NCBI GenBank assembly: GCA_023078555.1
Contig: CM041199.1
Span: forward strand, 5,833,315-5,897,314
Length of the DNA stretch: 64,000 nucleotides
Direction: 5' to 3'
Source: Ulva prolifera
Lineage: Eukaryota; Chlorophyta; Ulvophyceae; Ulvales; Ulvaceae
In this document: positions 46,100-57,023 of the stretch, piece after piece
Numbering within the stretch: the stretch's first letter is position 1
Layout of the letters: every line of letters begins with the position of its first letter
Translations under genes and position numbers: made by a program
Notes under the pieces: model-generated
The model's input: the letters and a program-made list of their open reading frames with translations, nothing else
Databases searched by the model: none
Told to the model about the DNA's origin: nothing

Positions 46100-47139
46100 C
46101 CAACTCTCAGCATGGAGGGCAGTGCTAGCGTTTGATATGTAAGATTCAGCGCTAGCGCGGGGAGAGGAGGACACAGACAGAGTTGTGTAGCTGCTCACAG
46201 TCACGGAGACTGCCGTGGCGCAGGCAGCCAACGGTGAACTGAACTCCAAGGTCAGAAAGCTGTGATTGCTCCGAAACTGTCTCGTCATGCTCTCAAAGCG
46301 TGGGCACAGCAGCGGGTCCAGCACGCAGGCCTGTGAACCTATTCTGCATAGCGCAAATGCTTCATCAACTGGTGCAAAGTCCTCAGCAGCTACTGAGGGC
46401 TTGAGAGCAGTAGCTGAATCATCTCCTCTCATGCTCTGCATCCGTAGGCATGCCAGTAGTGCAGTAAGCAGGACTGTGAATGGAGCAGTAGCTGAATCAG
46501 TTCCTGTCATGCTCTGCATCCATGGGCATGGCAGTGGTGCAGTTGGCAGGACAATGAATGCATTCTGCATTGCAGCAATCACACATCGACTGGTTCACAG
46601 GTGTCAGCAGCTGCTGAGGGCTTGGAAGCAGTAGGTGAGGTGGTTCCTGTCATGCTCTGCGACAGAGCTTCATGCTTGATCGGTTTTGATGCGCTACACA
46701 TACCATCGAGCGCCGCATTATGAGAAAATGCACATTCATTTCAGTATTCGAATGTACAGTAAGCATCGACGGGAGCAAACGTCCGTGGTATGTGAGAGAT
46801 AATGCGTGACGCATACCTGCTTGAGTCCTTGCTCTTACACTGCACAGAGACGTGGCGGGGCGCTTTCAGACATGCCTTCTTGATGCATCTGCGAAATGTC
46901 CGTACATGAATGTTTTCACACATGACCTGAAAGGACGACATAGCCAAGTCGGCACGCCCAAGCAAGACTGTGCTGGACCACCACCGAATGCAACCACGGA
47001 CTTGATCCATTTTGAAACTCCACGGCATCTCTCATACCTGGGACGTGCAGGCAGCGTGGCCTGCGCGCTCAACTACTGGGCGACGTGCTGCTTCTGCGAG
47101 CATGACGCCGAGGCTGATGACGACCATCCAGATACACAT
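46100..47139 (-). CDS. Small secreted Cys-containing protein (3' part unresolved)
   Basis: Exon 1, 47139-47038, is a clear signal peptide (MCIWMVVISLGVMLAEAARR) ending at a GTATGA donor in phase 0. Exon 2, 46926-46817, follows TTTCAG in phase 0 and reads VMCENIHVRTFRRCIKKACL to a GTATGC donor (phase 2). Downstream coding-like blocks at about 46445-46330 and 46325-46030 include SACVLDPLLCPRF-like and LAACATAVSVTVSSYTTL segments, but their joins were not resolved. A related copy in the right arm (54440-54810) keeps parts of the last block. Not recognised; Cys content and signal peptide suggest an extracellular protein. Resemblance to the GPI family is too weak to claim. Confidence 0.5.
46362..46665 (-). 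repeat. Internal duplication with repeated splice-acceptor-like sites
   Basis: A segment of about 85 bp (46362-46445) is repeated with changes at 46575-46663, and its TCATGCTCTGCATCC part occurs a third time near 46506. On the minus strand each copy has GCAG followed by AGCATGA and a Ser/Thr/Ala-rich reading (SMRGDDSATALKPSVAAE versus SMTGTTSPTASKPSAAAD). This looks like exon duplication within the secreted-protein gene. Confidence 0.6.
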
Positions 47140-47315
47140 GGCTAGTTGTTATGCTAACCAGCAAGATGAGAACTTGTGCTATCTCGAAATTGAGCTAGAG
47201 CTAGTGACGATGACGGGGTGCAGCTTTGAATGGCAGCTAGCACGCTCTCATAGCAGTGTCATTCTGACACCTGCCTGGAGCGATGCCTTCCCTTGCCACG
47301 CCCCCCTTGCCACGG

Positions 47316-50300
47316 TCAGAAGGTGAGCGCCTCGAGCCAGTTGAGGGGCTCCCCGGTGACCAGCTCCACCACCACAGGCTGCCCCTCGCCGCCCCCCTCT
47401 CCGCCGCCGCCGTCCCCTGCTGCATCTGCCCGCTCCAGGCTCATCCCCGGGCCGGCTTGCCAGCGCTCGCCCTCCTGCATGATCGCCCCCGCCCCTGCCT
47501 CCTGCACGAGCACTCCCACCTGTCAGCCTCCTCCGGCCGGGTCTGCAGACGTCTACTTATGCGCCACGGCGAGGAGATGCTGGAGGTGCGGTGGCCCGTG
47601 CGTGCGTGTTGGGCAGCAGTGTTGGGTCAACATGCAGCATTGTTGGGGCTCCCATCCCAAAATTAGACCTGAATAATCGGAATTGTTCTATGTGATCGGG
47701 CCCGACGACCCAACGCGTCGGGCAGAGGTGCCTGTGGGAGCACCGCCGTCACCGGCGGCAGCGAGGTTGCAGCCAGTGCAACGGCAGGGGGGGCATCAAG
47801 GTGCCGATGCAACGGTGTCGTCATGAACACCTGTGACGACACACTGAGCGGACCGGACACGGCAGCTGTGCAGGGCCGGGCCGGGTAGAGCTGATATTTC
47901 CATGCATCGCATCAGGCGGCCGGCGCACAGCAGCTGCAGCGAGGGCACGCGCGCCTGTGGCGACCGCAACGAGGCGGCCCCCCCCACACCACCTCGAATC
48001 CACCACGTGCGTGGCGACTGAGCCGACAGGGGGAGCACCGCCCGGAGGCAACATGTGATCACAGTGGCACCCCGCGGAAATGCCGGAGGCCCCACAGCCC
48101 ACGACCGCGTGGCTACACCAGCATCGAGGTACAGCCTGAGAATCAGGCTGAGGCGCAGGCACACCCTCCCGGAGGTGACAACAAGAGCAGCATCGCCCGC
48201 ACACGGGCCATGATATGGCTGGGGCTGCAGATTTGCACCATGGAGGTGAAACACCGCAGCAGCCCGCCGTCACAGCGCAGCGCACCTTGGCCTGCATCCA
48301 CTGCCGCATGAGCACGTTGACGGTGTGGGGCGCCTCGTGGTGCGGGCAGTGGCCGGCGGGGGACAGGCTGTAGTACTCGATGGCGGGCACCTGCCGCTTC
48401 AGGCGCCGCGCCCACCACGCGCGCACCCACGGGTCCTGCTTCCCTGCACCTTCCCCACCGTCAGCCGCACCCCCGTAAGTATCATGCAAATTACCAACCC
48501 TTTGGGCCGTTGTACGGCAGAACACTATTTGAACAACAAGACATCGCCAACGAGAAACCAGCTCACGACCCAGTCAGTCAGGCGGGCCACAGCAGGGATA
48601 CAAAGGCCTCGCAGTCTGCCTTGGTTCTCTGCCATGCAAGGCTCGAGCACATGTGATTCTTCCTGCACATGCAGGCTGCTGCAGCTCAGGGCATGCCGCG
48701 CAGCGGCCCCCCACACCTCACGTCCCGATACTCTTGGCACCCGGCACTGCTTTGGCACCAGCTGTCCTGTCCCCTGCCGCTGCGAGCCTGCTGCTCTGGT
48801 GGGGCCAGCTTGCGGCAACGGCAGCGCACCGCCGCTGTGCACAGCACAGCATAGCACAGCACCCTGGCCATTCAGCAGCCACAGCCGGCAGCCATCGGCA
48901 GGGTGGCTTGGTGACGCGCATGTGGGATGGCCGTGGGGGGCGTACCATGGATGAGGCAGATGGGCGTGCCGCGCGCGGCGACGGCGGCGGCCATCTTGCC
49001 AAGGCCGACGCCGCCGCGGGGGGAGAGCATCATGCTGAGGAAGGCGTCGGCGGCGTGCGGGTGGCCGGCGGCGCTGGACATGCGGCGCACGAGGCCCTCG
49101 TCGATCGACGCCTTGTCCACATACACCTGCTCCCCGTGTTGGGTCGTTGGGCCACACCACACAAAACAAGTCCGAGTGTCCAGGACTGATATCTGGATGG
49201 CAGCCAACAGAATGCTGCAAGGTACCCCAACATTGCCTGCTCCGGCAAACTCAGCTGGCAGCCAAGTCAACCACGGTGAACGCTTGTTGGGATTGGCCAA
49301 GCTGAAGCAGGTCACTGTACGAGCGTGAGCAGTAAGGTCAAGTCGTGTTGATCTGGGTTGCCGAGCCATGTAGCTCGGACCGTCACAGCTTTGGCAACTT
49401 GGGGCCACGTGCAGTGCGCAGCTCATCCAGCAGAGGCATGCTTAAGAGCCCGACTGCCGTGGTCATACGCATGCTGGATCATGCAGCTTCGTGCTGCAAT
49501 GACGTGGCTGCCACCTAGTGTGCGATCTTGGGTGGGCGATCACTGAGGGGAACATGTACCTGAGACAGCATCCATGTGATACATGAGTTTTTGTGCCATG
49601 CTTTTCGGCTTAAACATCGCGAGGCCCAGATCTCCATCGAAGCATGGCTTGTAGGAGAGCTGCGCTGGGCGCCAGGCAGCCGGGCGCACCTGCTTCAGCA
49701 CCGTCGAGATGGTGTTGGGGTCCGAGAGGTAGCCAAAGACGGTGTTGCGCACGAAGTCGGTCGCGGCGGGCGGCAGCGGCACGGTCGCGAGGCCGAGCGG
49801 CGCGAGCGCCCGCAGGCTGTACACCGTCCAGAACGGCGTCGCGTTCAGCAGGATGACGCCTTGCACCAGCTGCACACACGTGCCCGGTCAGCGCCGCATG
49901 CATGCAAGGTCCTGCGGTGACCTCCGCATGCATGTGTCCCATGCATCAGCAACAACGGGGATACCACAATTGTCTGGTCTTCCCACGAAGAGTACGCTTC
50001 AAAGACAACTGATCGCAATCTTAGAGCGCGAATCGAGGCGTTTCCACCACAAGAAATCCGGATACCTGGATTTCACCGTAGCCAGGCCCACACGGCTGCG
50101 CAACGAGGGTGCCGAGACCACCACATCTGCACTGTGCTACGATCACCACCACAGTGCTGGAGGGCCAGCGCTGGAGCAGGTTCGGAGGTGGCGTAGGGGG
50201 CGCGCCTCCGGGTGGCGATACGCCACCGTTGTCGCGAGCAGGCCCCCGAGCGAGTTGCCGGCGATGTAGGCCCCGCCCTCATCCTGAATCACGTTCCGGA

Positions 50301-51944
50301 TAAACGCCGCAAGCTGGTCCGTCCAGGTGTCGATCGAGTACGAGAGCTGCTGGCGCTTCTCCGGGGGGGCCGCGGGCCAGGAGGCGCCCTGGCCGAAGAG
50401 GTCGCACGCCCAAACGCGGTGCTCCCGGCCGAGCTCCTCGAGGTTGCGCTCGAAGTGGAAGCTGCCGACGCCGAAGCCGTGCACAAGCAGCAGCGGCGGG
50501 CCTGGGGGGGCATTGCCGGGGGTCAGCGCGGGCGCGGCGCGCTGTGTGGCACGAGGTGACCGCCGGAGGAAGGCAGGGTGCGCCGCTGGATGCATGCAGG
50601 AGCGGCGCGCTGTGTGCGGGGGTGGTGTGTAAAGTAAAGTAAAGTAAATCTAAATTTACTGAGCCGTATCCTGTTGGACATTGACAACTCCGAATTAACG
50701 GGACCACATATGCCGAAGGGGTAAACCACCTGGAAACCCCCCTCAGACGACCGTACGCAACTCACAGGGCCTCCTCCTGTGCTAAGCGAGGTGGTCACGT
50801 ACGGCCGTTTCGATTCCCCAAAGCGCACGCAGAATCGAACCCACGACCTCCTGAAACGGAGCGGGCAGCTTTTAATCCGTCCTCAACCCATTGGACCCCA
50901 TGTGTATGGCATGCGTGGGGGCGAGTGTCGCGGCTGGTAGGGGGTGGCACAGGCGAGGTGTGTGTGCAGCCGGTGGTCAGGAGTGGTGCTCTGGGGGCAG
51001 CCGTGAGTAGATTCAGGACCACGGGCAGTGCTTTTGACCGCCCGAGGAACAAATCACGATGTCTAGGGCGATTGCATGGCACAGCAGCGAACCAAGCTAA
51101 CGGGCATTGGCCTCCCGTGAAGAGCCCTTGGAGGTTGTGATCGAGAGCGCGTGGGAGCCATGTCGGCGGTGGTGTTCAGGTGGAACAACTATGAAATGTG
51201 CAGTGCTTGAGCTGGGGTGAATTTTGCACGGGTGCATGCAGCATGGCTGCAGCAAAAGCAGCACATGCAGCACATGCTGACACACAGGCACATGTGCGCG
51301 GCCAAATGCAACCTTGTATCTCGAGATATGCGGGCAGATGCTTGAAGTGCACAAAAACACGGTGGCCAACGATATCGTGTGGGGTGTGGCTGGCGCCTGA
51401 CGGACGAGCGTGGGAGCTCAGCTGTGGTGAATCGAACAAGAAACACCCCTTGGCATCGACTCTGGCGTGCGGTCGGCTCTTGCGTCGGGATACAAAACCG
51501 ATGATGCCTGTGGGGCGTACGTCACATCCTTGAGTGTGCATTGTTTGCACATGGATCACAGCGACAATTTGACAGGTTTGCCAGCGCACAGGTCACATGC
51601 CGAATACGGCGTTTGCCCGCCACGACAGTAGATGTCCGACCAGGCGCACCTGATGTACCACTCTTGAGATAGTGGATACGGCAGTTCGGTTTCCATTCGT
51701 GGAACAGCGCATCCTCCGTGTGGAGCTTCAGATCTGCGATTTGCCCGCCCCACTGGTTGGACGCATCTGAGGCCTTCTTTGCCGGGACAGCAGCTTCATC
51801 GCTGACGCTAACACTGCTGAGTGATGGACATTCCTTTTTCGGTTGTTGTGCAGATGCTAAGACGGCTCGCTGCGTGGTGTTGCGACAGCAAGCCTGCACA
51901 GGCCGCTCGGATGATGCAAGCCTGGCTCGCGCCTGGCCGAACAT
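47316..51944 (-). CDS. Pheophytinase-like alpha/beta hydrolase, probably organelle-targeted, 437 aa
   Basis: Six exons fit by phase: 51944-51650, 50501-50206, 49869-49690, 49126-48946, 48443-48286, 47519-47316; 1,314 nt including stop. The start (MFGQARARLASSERPVQACC) is Arg/Ala/Ser-rich like a transit peptide. Then WKPNCRIHYLKSG | PPLLLVHGFGVGSFHFERN across intron 1 gives the oxyanion-hole region, YIAGNSLGGLLA the nucleophile elbow (Ser in GNSLGG), and PICLIHG|KQDPWVRAWWARRLK with YYSLSPAGHCPHHEAPHTVN the acid and His region. DPWV and SPAGHCPHDE are characteristic of the plant pheophytinase/chlorophyll-dephytylase group of plastid hydrolases. A role in pigment phytol removal is possible, but other members of the group have unknown substrates. 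The C-terminus adds a Gly/Glu-rich stretch. Intron 2 appears to use a GC donor (GCGCGCC). Intron 1 carries an antisense SINE copy relative to the window's plus strand, in the sense of this gene. Confidence 0.86.
50630..50898 (-). mobile_element. SINE family B, full-length copy in hydrolase intron 1
   Basis: Reverse complement of the 7697-7968 element over its whole length, from the GTCCAATGGGTTGAGG head to the TTTAC-repeat tail (here GTAAA repeats at 50630), with few differences. It lies between hydrolase exons 1 and 2 and does not touch the splice sites placed at 51650 and 50501. Confidence 0.78.
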
Positions 51945-54400
51945 GCCCGCCTATTCCTAGCCAATTCACTGATTTAGCAGGACATTATGCGACTGCTCAA
52001 GTTTCTGATCAACGCGCTGGATGTCCCCGCTCGGAGTACCTAGTTGTTCACTCTGCACCAGGCAATCTTGGCGACATTGAGCACATCAGGCGTATGCGCT
52101 CATACATCACACTGGCATCGTGATTCGTGCACGATGTTCAACTATTGGCGCTCTGTTGGTCTCGCCGTGAGCTTGCCCAGCTGGGCCCAGGCGTTAGCTT
52201 CCTGGCTCGAATCTGATCCGTTCTGTTCTTCGGAATCTTCGCCTGATCAAATGCGTGCGTGCATACACCTGAGGCCACTGTGTGGCAGAATACTGGCATC
52301 ACGCATCAACCCCACGGGCACCGGCCTGAGCACCTACAGGGCGGAAGACCCATGCACACATGCATGCACCTGCCCGGGTGGGAACACATCGCAAGCTTTC
52401 CGACCAGCCACAGCCACAACTGCGAGACCTGTGCAAGGCTGTGCAACTGCTTCAGTGAGCTGAAGGGGCCCATCGCTGCAGCTGCGATCATGATCTGCAG
52501 CTGCATATTACACGGAAGTTCGCGGAGGATCTGTCGACACAGCGATACGTACATGTCCAGATAGCCGCTGGACATATGCCATGCCTACTAGTAGGGGTGC
52601 TACGCACAGGCTTCAACTCCCAAGGGGATGCAGCTGGAGAGGTGTGTACTGAAGCGGCATGCATGGCAGGCTCAGCCATGGTAAAGTAAAGTAAATCTGA
52701 ATTTACTGAGCCGTATCCTGTTGGAAATTGACAACTCCGAGTAAACGGGACCACATATGCCGAATGGTGTTGGGGCGCATGCCATCGCCAACTCGAAAAC
52801 CCCGCCCTTGAGCGGGGGGCCTCACCCTGCGTACCGTGTCGCGTGGGTTGTCACCTCACAGCTAGAGCAGCACACCGTCAACCACTGCATGCGGGATCTA
52901 GACTGCTGCACTGGCAACCCAACACTGCATGCTCTCGTTGCAGTGAAGTGAGTCGTTCGAGGGCTGGACTCGCCCGCAGCCGTTCGCGGATCCTGTTGTT
53001 TTGTTCCTGTCGAGACAAAAGGTGCCTATCTAGACAGAAGGGGAAGCAGGGGGCTGGGGGGGGGGGAGCAGGTCTTGACTCAGTTGCCGCATATGTTCAT
53101 TCTCGGTCATCCCGGGTTCGTTCGGACGTCAGCAAGGGAAGTATCCTGGCGGATCGCCGCTTCTGGCGCCGCCTTCTACAGGGAACTGCCCACAAGTATT
53201 AAGTTGGCACAGGATGTCCTGGCAGCTTATGAACCGTTGAAGCTACAGATACGGACGGCCCGACAGTGGCACAGTGAACACTCAGATGCGGTGCTGCCTT
53301 TCGAATCGTCGCTGTAGGTCCACAGCCAAGTGTGCATGCGAGTTCTGCAGAGTTCACTCAGTCAGTGGTGCTTGGCAATGCATGCATCACATCAAAATTG
53401 CTCGACTCTGCTGCTCAGCGGCCGTTGTGGAGTGCCCACATCATCATCCACTGCATTGCTCGAGTGAAACTCCGACCTTAAAAATGGCCTTGTTCCCCTT
53501 GTCAACGTAGTTTGCGGCAGTGCAAGAGTCGACGAGCAAAGTGCTGACGCGAGCAGCACTTGATTGCACAGCTGGTCTGGCGCTTGGACACGCACGGCCG
53601 CACACCGTGATGCACCACAGCCACAGCATATCGAACACTACGTATTGGTGAATGTACTCAAGCACAATTTGGTCCCGCGTGTCCAGAGCTGTCAATGTCG
53701 CAGCCTAGTAAATCGGCTTTGCTTGGCAATTGCACATGATATGTGGAAATCTGCATGCACATGGGCAATTGCGACGGATGATACGCACCGTCGACCCAGC
53801 AGTGTGACGGCATCCACATGACCAGCCGTCGATCACACGTGGCAGCCGTGCCAGAGATTGCGGAGACTGTGAGCCATTTCACAGGAACGAGAGCACAGTG
53901 GGAGCCATGTCTTGAGTGCTGCACGTTCAGCCATCCTTCGCTGGTCGTCCATAGACGTCTTGCATACACAGAGACGTTCAACCATGCGATAGCAGTGAAG
54001 AGAGTGAGCACTCATCGCAGTTTGAGCCAGTCCATGTACATTGCTATGAAGTGCCACTTTGATGAAAGTGCAGATGGCGATGGGTGCTGTGCGCTCCCAC
54101 TCTTGATTGAAGGCTTCGGCCAGCTCAGAGGCGTGTTGTGCACACCAGAAAGATCTGGCCGGCCATGTGCAGCTGGGCATCACATGTGAGAGGAGATTTG
54201 TGCAGAAAGAAGAGCGCAAATGCCTGGGATGGTGCGCTTCAGCTGGCCTGGTGACCAGCCTCAGTGAATGCTGGCGGAAGCTGCATTCGCGGAAGCTACA
54301 TTGCCTTGGTCGTCCGAAGCAGGGTAGAGGTGGCCGAGTGCACTTTGGAGTTGTGTAAGGCTGCAATGGTTTAGGTACTTGTTCCAAGTCCTCCGGAGCT
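51945..54400. other. No firm gene; one long minus-strand frame
   Basis: A 219-codon minus-strand frame at 54492-53833 (containing AQHASELAEAFNQEWERTAP) is the only long one and has no recognised motif. A short G-run (53055-53067) and a 5'-truncated SINE (52680-52767) also lie here. Nothing else could be supported. Confidence 0.35.
52680..52767 (-). mobile_element. SINE family B, 5'-truncated copy (3' 88 bp)
   Basis: Keeps only the last third of the element: GTAAAGTAAAGTAAAT tail (as seen on +), TGAGCCGTATCCTGTTGG and CGGGACCACATATGCCGAA, then homology stops. 5' truncation is the normal outcome of incomplete target-primed reverse transcription. Confidence 0.75.
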
Positions 54401-54439
54401 GCACCACTGCAGCCATGCACAACAGACCACAATTCCCTG

Positions 54440-54810
54440 GACCCAGCGGCTTGCCGAGGCACAAGAACACTACAGCAAAGTCTCGGGGCCACAACAAATC
54501 TACGCTTGGCTTAAACTGTTGGCTGCCTGCGTCACTGCCGTCTGCTTGACGACAATCTGCTCAGCTGTGCTTCCTGGTAATGTTTGAGCCCGCATCTGCT
54601 CTATCAGCACTCAATGTTGCCTTTAGAGCCCTAGCGCTGCATCTCATGCTGATGGCTGGCGAGTTACGTTCTGTGGCGTTCGTGCAGGAGCCGATGTGTG
54701 CCCTACGTCTACTGGCGAAGTCTTCCCAGGCCGGACATGGGTAGCTGTCGACGGAAACAAGAGAATCAATCTGAAGACTCGGCGCTTCATTGAATCAGTC
54801 GTACGTACAT
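54440..54810 (+). pseudogene. Inverted paralogue of the secreted-protein 3' exons
   Basis: Related to 46030-46330 (-): SLDPAACRGTRTLQQ-like, LLAACVTAVCLTTICSAVLP and HADGWRVTFCGVRAGADVCP, continuing STGEVFPGRTWVAVDGNKRI to a GTACGT donor near 54808. The last part is open here where the left copy has a stop, while the earlier parts carry stops here. No signal-peptide exon was found upstream. Probably a decayed half of the inverted duplication. Confidence 0.45.
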
Positions 54811-56160
54811 GGCGTGTCGTGTGCGTGGAGATCAATTGCAATTTGAGGAAGCCACCTCACCCACCTCGGCTGACGGAGGTCATGCACCGGACGACACTAC
54901 AACCATCCCCGATGGCACTGCAAGCACAATCATGAGGAGGTGACAGTGATCGTGTTGGCTGTGACGAAGTGGACGGCGAGCTGTGTCAGCGGATCGCGGC
55001 ATGCATGCTCGAGGAGCATCTCAGACACGACGGTGCGGCTAGACAGAACGCAGGCGCACGTATTCGTGAACGAATCGTGTTGGCCATGCACGGAAACCAA
55101 GGTGGCTTGCCGGCTGAGTGTGAAATCGGTACGTGATGTCCAGGAGCGACGACAAAAATTCGACCCCGGCCGGGTCCGACAATATTCCGATACTGGGCTC
55201 CGACAATGTTCCGAGACTGGTCCGACAATTCTGGGGTTCGTTTCCGACAATTTCTACCTCGCTAATCCGACAATTCCTAACTACCAATGGCTGTGCGGCA
55301 AAGTTCTCTGTTTTCTTTTGTTTTCGTTTTTTTTTTTCTCCGACCGGGAATCGAACTCCGAATCTTTATATTTTAACGGAGGCGGTCTACCACTGACCTA
55401 TCGCAGCACTTGCGATGCTGATTCCGATGTCAACAGGTGCGCTTTCAGCGCCTATGTCACACAACGTGCCAAAACCCACCACATTTCTGCTTGCTTTCCT
55501 CCGACCAATGCCACATCATGAAACAATACATAATAATATGCATATTAAAATTAATCCTGAGGCCTGGCTCGAAGGCTGCAGGTCATGAGGCAGAGGGACG
55601 TGCTGGGGAGCACCTGCCCGGGCTCGCTGCACACACACACACAGCACTCTGCCACCTCATCCCTGACCACCACACATGCCTCTGACACAGATGCCCGTTC
55701 CTGCCTTGACCTGCCAAGGTCGTTCATCAAGCACTGCATGCGGATCATTGTCCTCAAACTGCGGACCAGGCGTGCCAGGCCCTCTGCCATTGGGGCAGCT
55801 GTGCCTGGCTGCTGGCCTAGGTACATGCCACTCCAGACCACATCAGCTGTCGTAAGGCTGGCTTCCAGACAGTGATGACATGCCTGTGTGACACTTGGTA
55901 GCACATGAGATGTTTTGTAGCCAACATGGTGGCCCTACCACCAGGGGAGGCTGCTGTCAAGGAGCTCAGCCATAGTGCGTCCGCTGCTGCAACTAGCTAG
56001 CCAGAGCCAGTGTCCCCGAGGAGCTGTACCTTGCAAGCACTGTACTATCATCATGACACCACACTGCGGCCTATCGCATTGTTGCTCCCGCCGCCCGCAG
56101 CCTCCGCCAACGCCACCAGCACTCGTGTGATCCACAACCCATGCAACCAGCAAGACCAGC
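54628..56160 (-). repeat. Right arm of the large inverted duplication
   Basis: Reverse complement of 44590-46135 with about the same order of parts: exon remnant, five TCCGACAAT words (55180-55285), tRNA-like SINE (55308-55412), then the distal part ending near 56160. Many shared words of 15-20 bp, for example TCACACAACGTGCCAAAA-type sequence near 55455 and its partner at 45285. Confidence 0.82.
55308..55412 (-). mobile_element. tRNA-derived SINE head (family A), inverted copy
   Basis: Complement of 45346-45448: T-rich tail at 55308-55339, then GGGAATCGAACTCCGAA (B box complement) and GGTCTACCACTGACCTATC (A box complement). Same stem mismatches as the left copy, so not a functional tRNA. Confidence 0.65.
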
Positions 56161-56963
56161 ACCTCACACGTTCAAACCCCACGTACCCGCCAGCCTCAGG
56201 CTGCCCTATCATGACCCGGACAGCAAGCGCAGCAGCTCCACCCAGGTCTTAAGATGTTACTAGCATGCCTTGCAGCAGCTGACCACGGGCGGGGCCTCGA
56301 GGGCATATGTGACAGAGGCAAGACACAGACGCTCACATGCACACGTTGCAGTCGAGGAGACAGTGATGCCACAGACAGCCAGTGTTCGCTGTTTCGAAAG
56401 CAAGCATTGCCCTGTTTGGTCCCATGCATCAGAGGCCATGCTCTGTAACGGTGGGACGTCCATTCGGGTGAAACGTCACTGAAACAGCGCCATGACCAAC
56501 GCCGTGCGTCGGTGCCTACGTTCTACAAGGGCATATCTCTAGAGATACTGAGCCAGACAAACATTCTCTGGATATTGGTGGCAGGGGTAGTGCTCGACTG
56601 TTTCCGTCCGCGCACCGACCTGCATTCCAGCTGAAACGCCGTGGTACTCTATGGAGTGGCACGCACCTGCGCCACAATTGTGTACTGCACCTGCAAGCAG
56701 GACCGCGCATCTGGCAGCAGTTTCACACGTGTCGACACGATGTACATCCTACGTGGTCCAATCTTACCATGCACTCGAACATGCGAGAGATCGGTAGCGC
56801 TGCCACGAGAACCATTAACAAGACTTACTTGATCGCATGTATTCAAGGTCGATTGACAGAAAGAGCGGGGTTGACAAAATTGATATGCATCAGCAAATTC
56901 AATCATCGGCATCCTGTATCTGTGGCGTGTAGGCTATGAGTCCGAAATGAGCATGCTCTCGAC
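56161..56963. other. No gene recognised
   Basis: About 800 bp upstream of the large secreted-protein gene; its promoter should be here. No clear element is visible. A palindrome-like ATATCTCTAGAGATA lies at 56532-56546; near-identical TATCTCGAGATA palindromes occur at 8897 and 51317. Confidence 0.35.
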
Positions 56964-57023
56964 ATGGCCCCGCGTTTGACCGTCAATTATAGCTTCCGCC
57001 CCATCAAGATCAAAGCCCTCAAG

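Larger units (their letters stand above)
44590..46135 (+). repeat. Left arm of a large inverted duplication
   Basis: Matches the reverse complement of about 54628-56160 over roughly 1.5 kb with many substitutions and small indels. Examples: CTGAGCTCCTTGACAGCAGC (44783) and its complement at 55950; ATGTTGGCTACAAAACATCT and its complement near 55915. The arm contains a tRNA-like SINE segment (45346-45448), a five-copy ATTGTCGGA array and, at its inner end, exon sequence of the minus-strand secreted-protein gene. Weaker similarity continues inward to about 46330. Confidence 0.82.

Noticed and set aside
53833-54492. 219-codon minus-strand frame as a gene
   Set aside because: No motif, no homology I recognise, and its 5' part overlaps the diverged inverted-duplication paralogue on the other strand.
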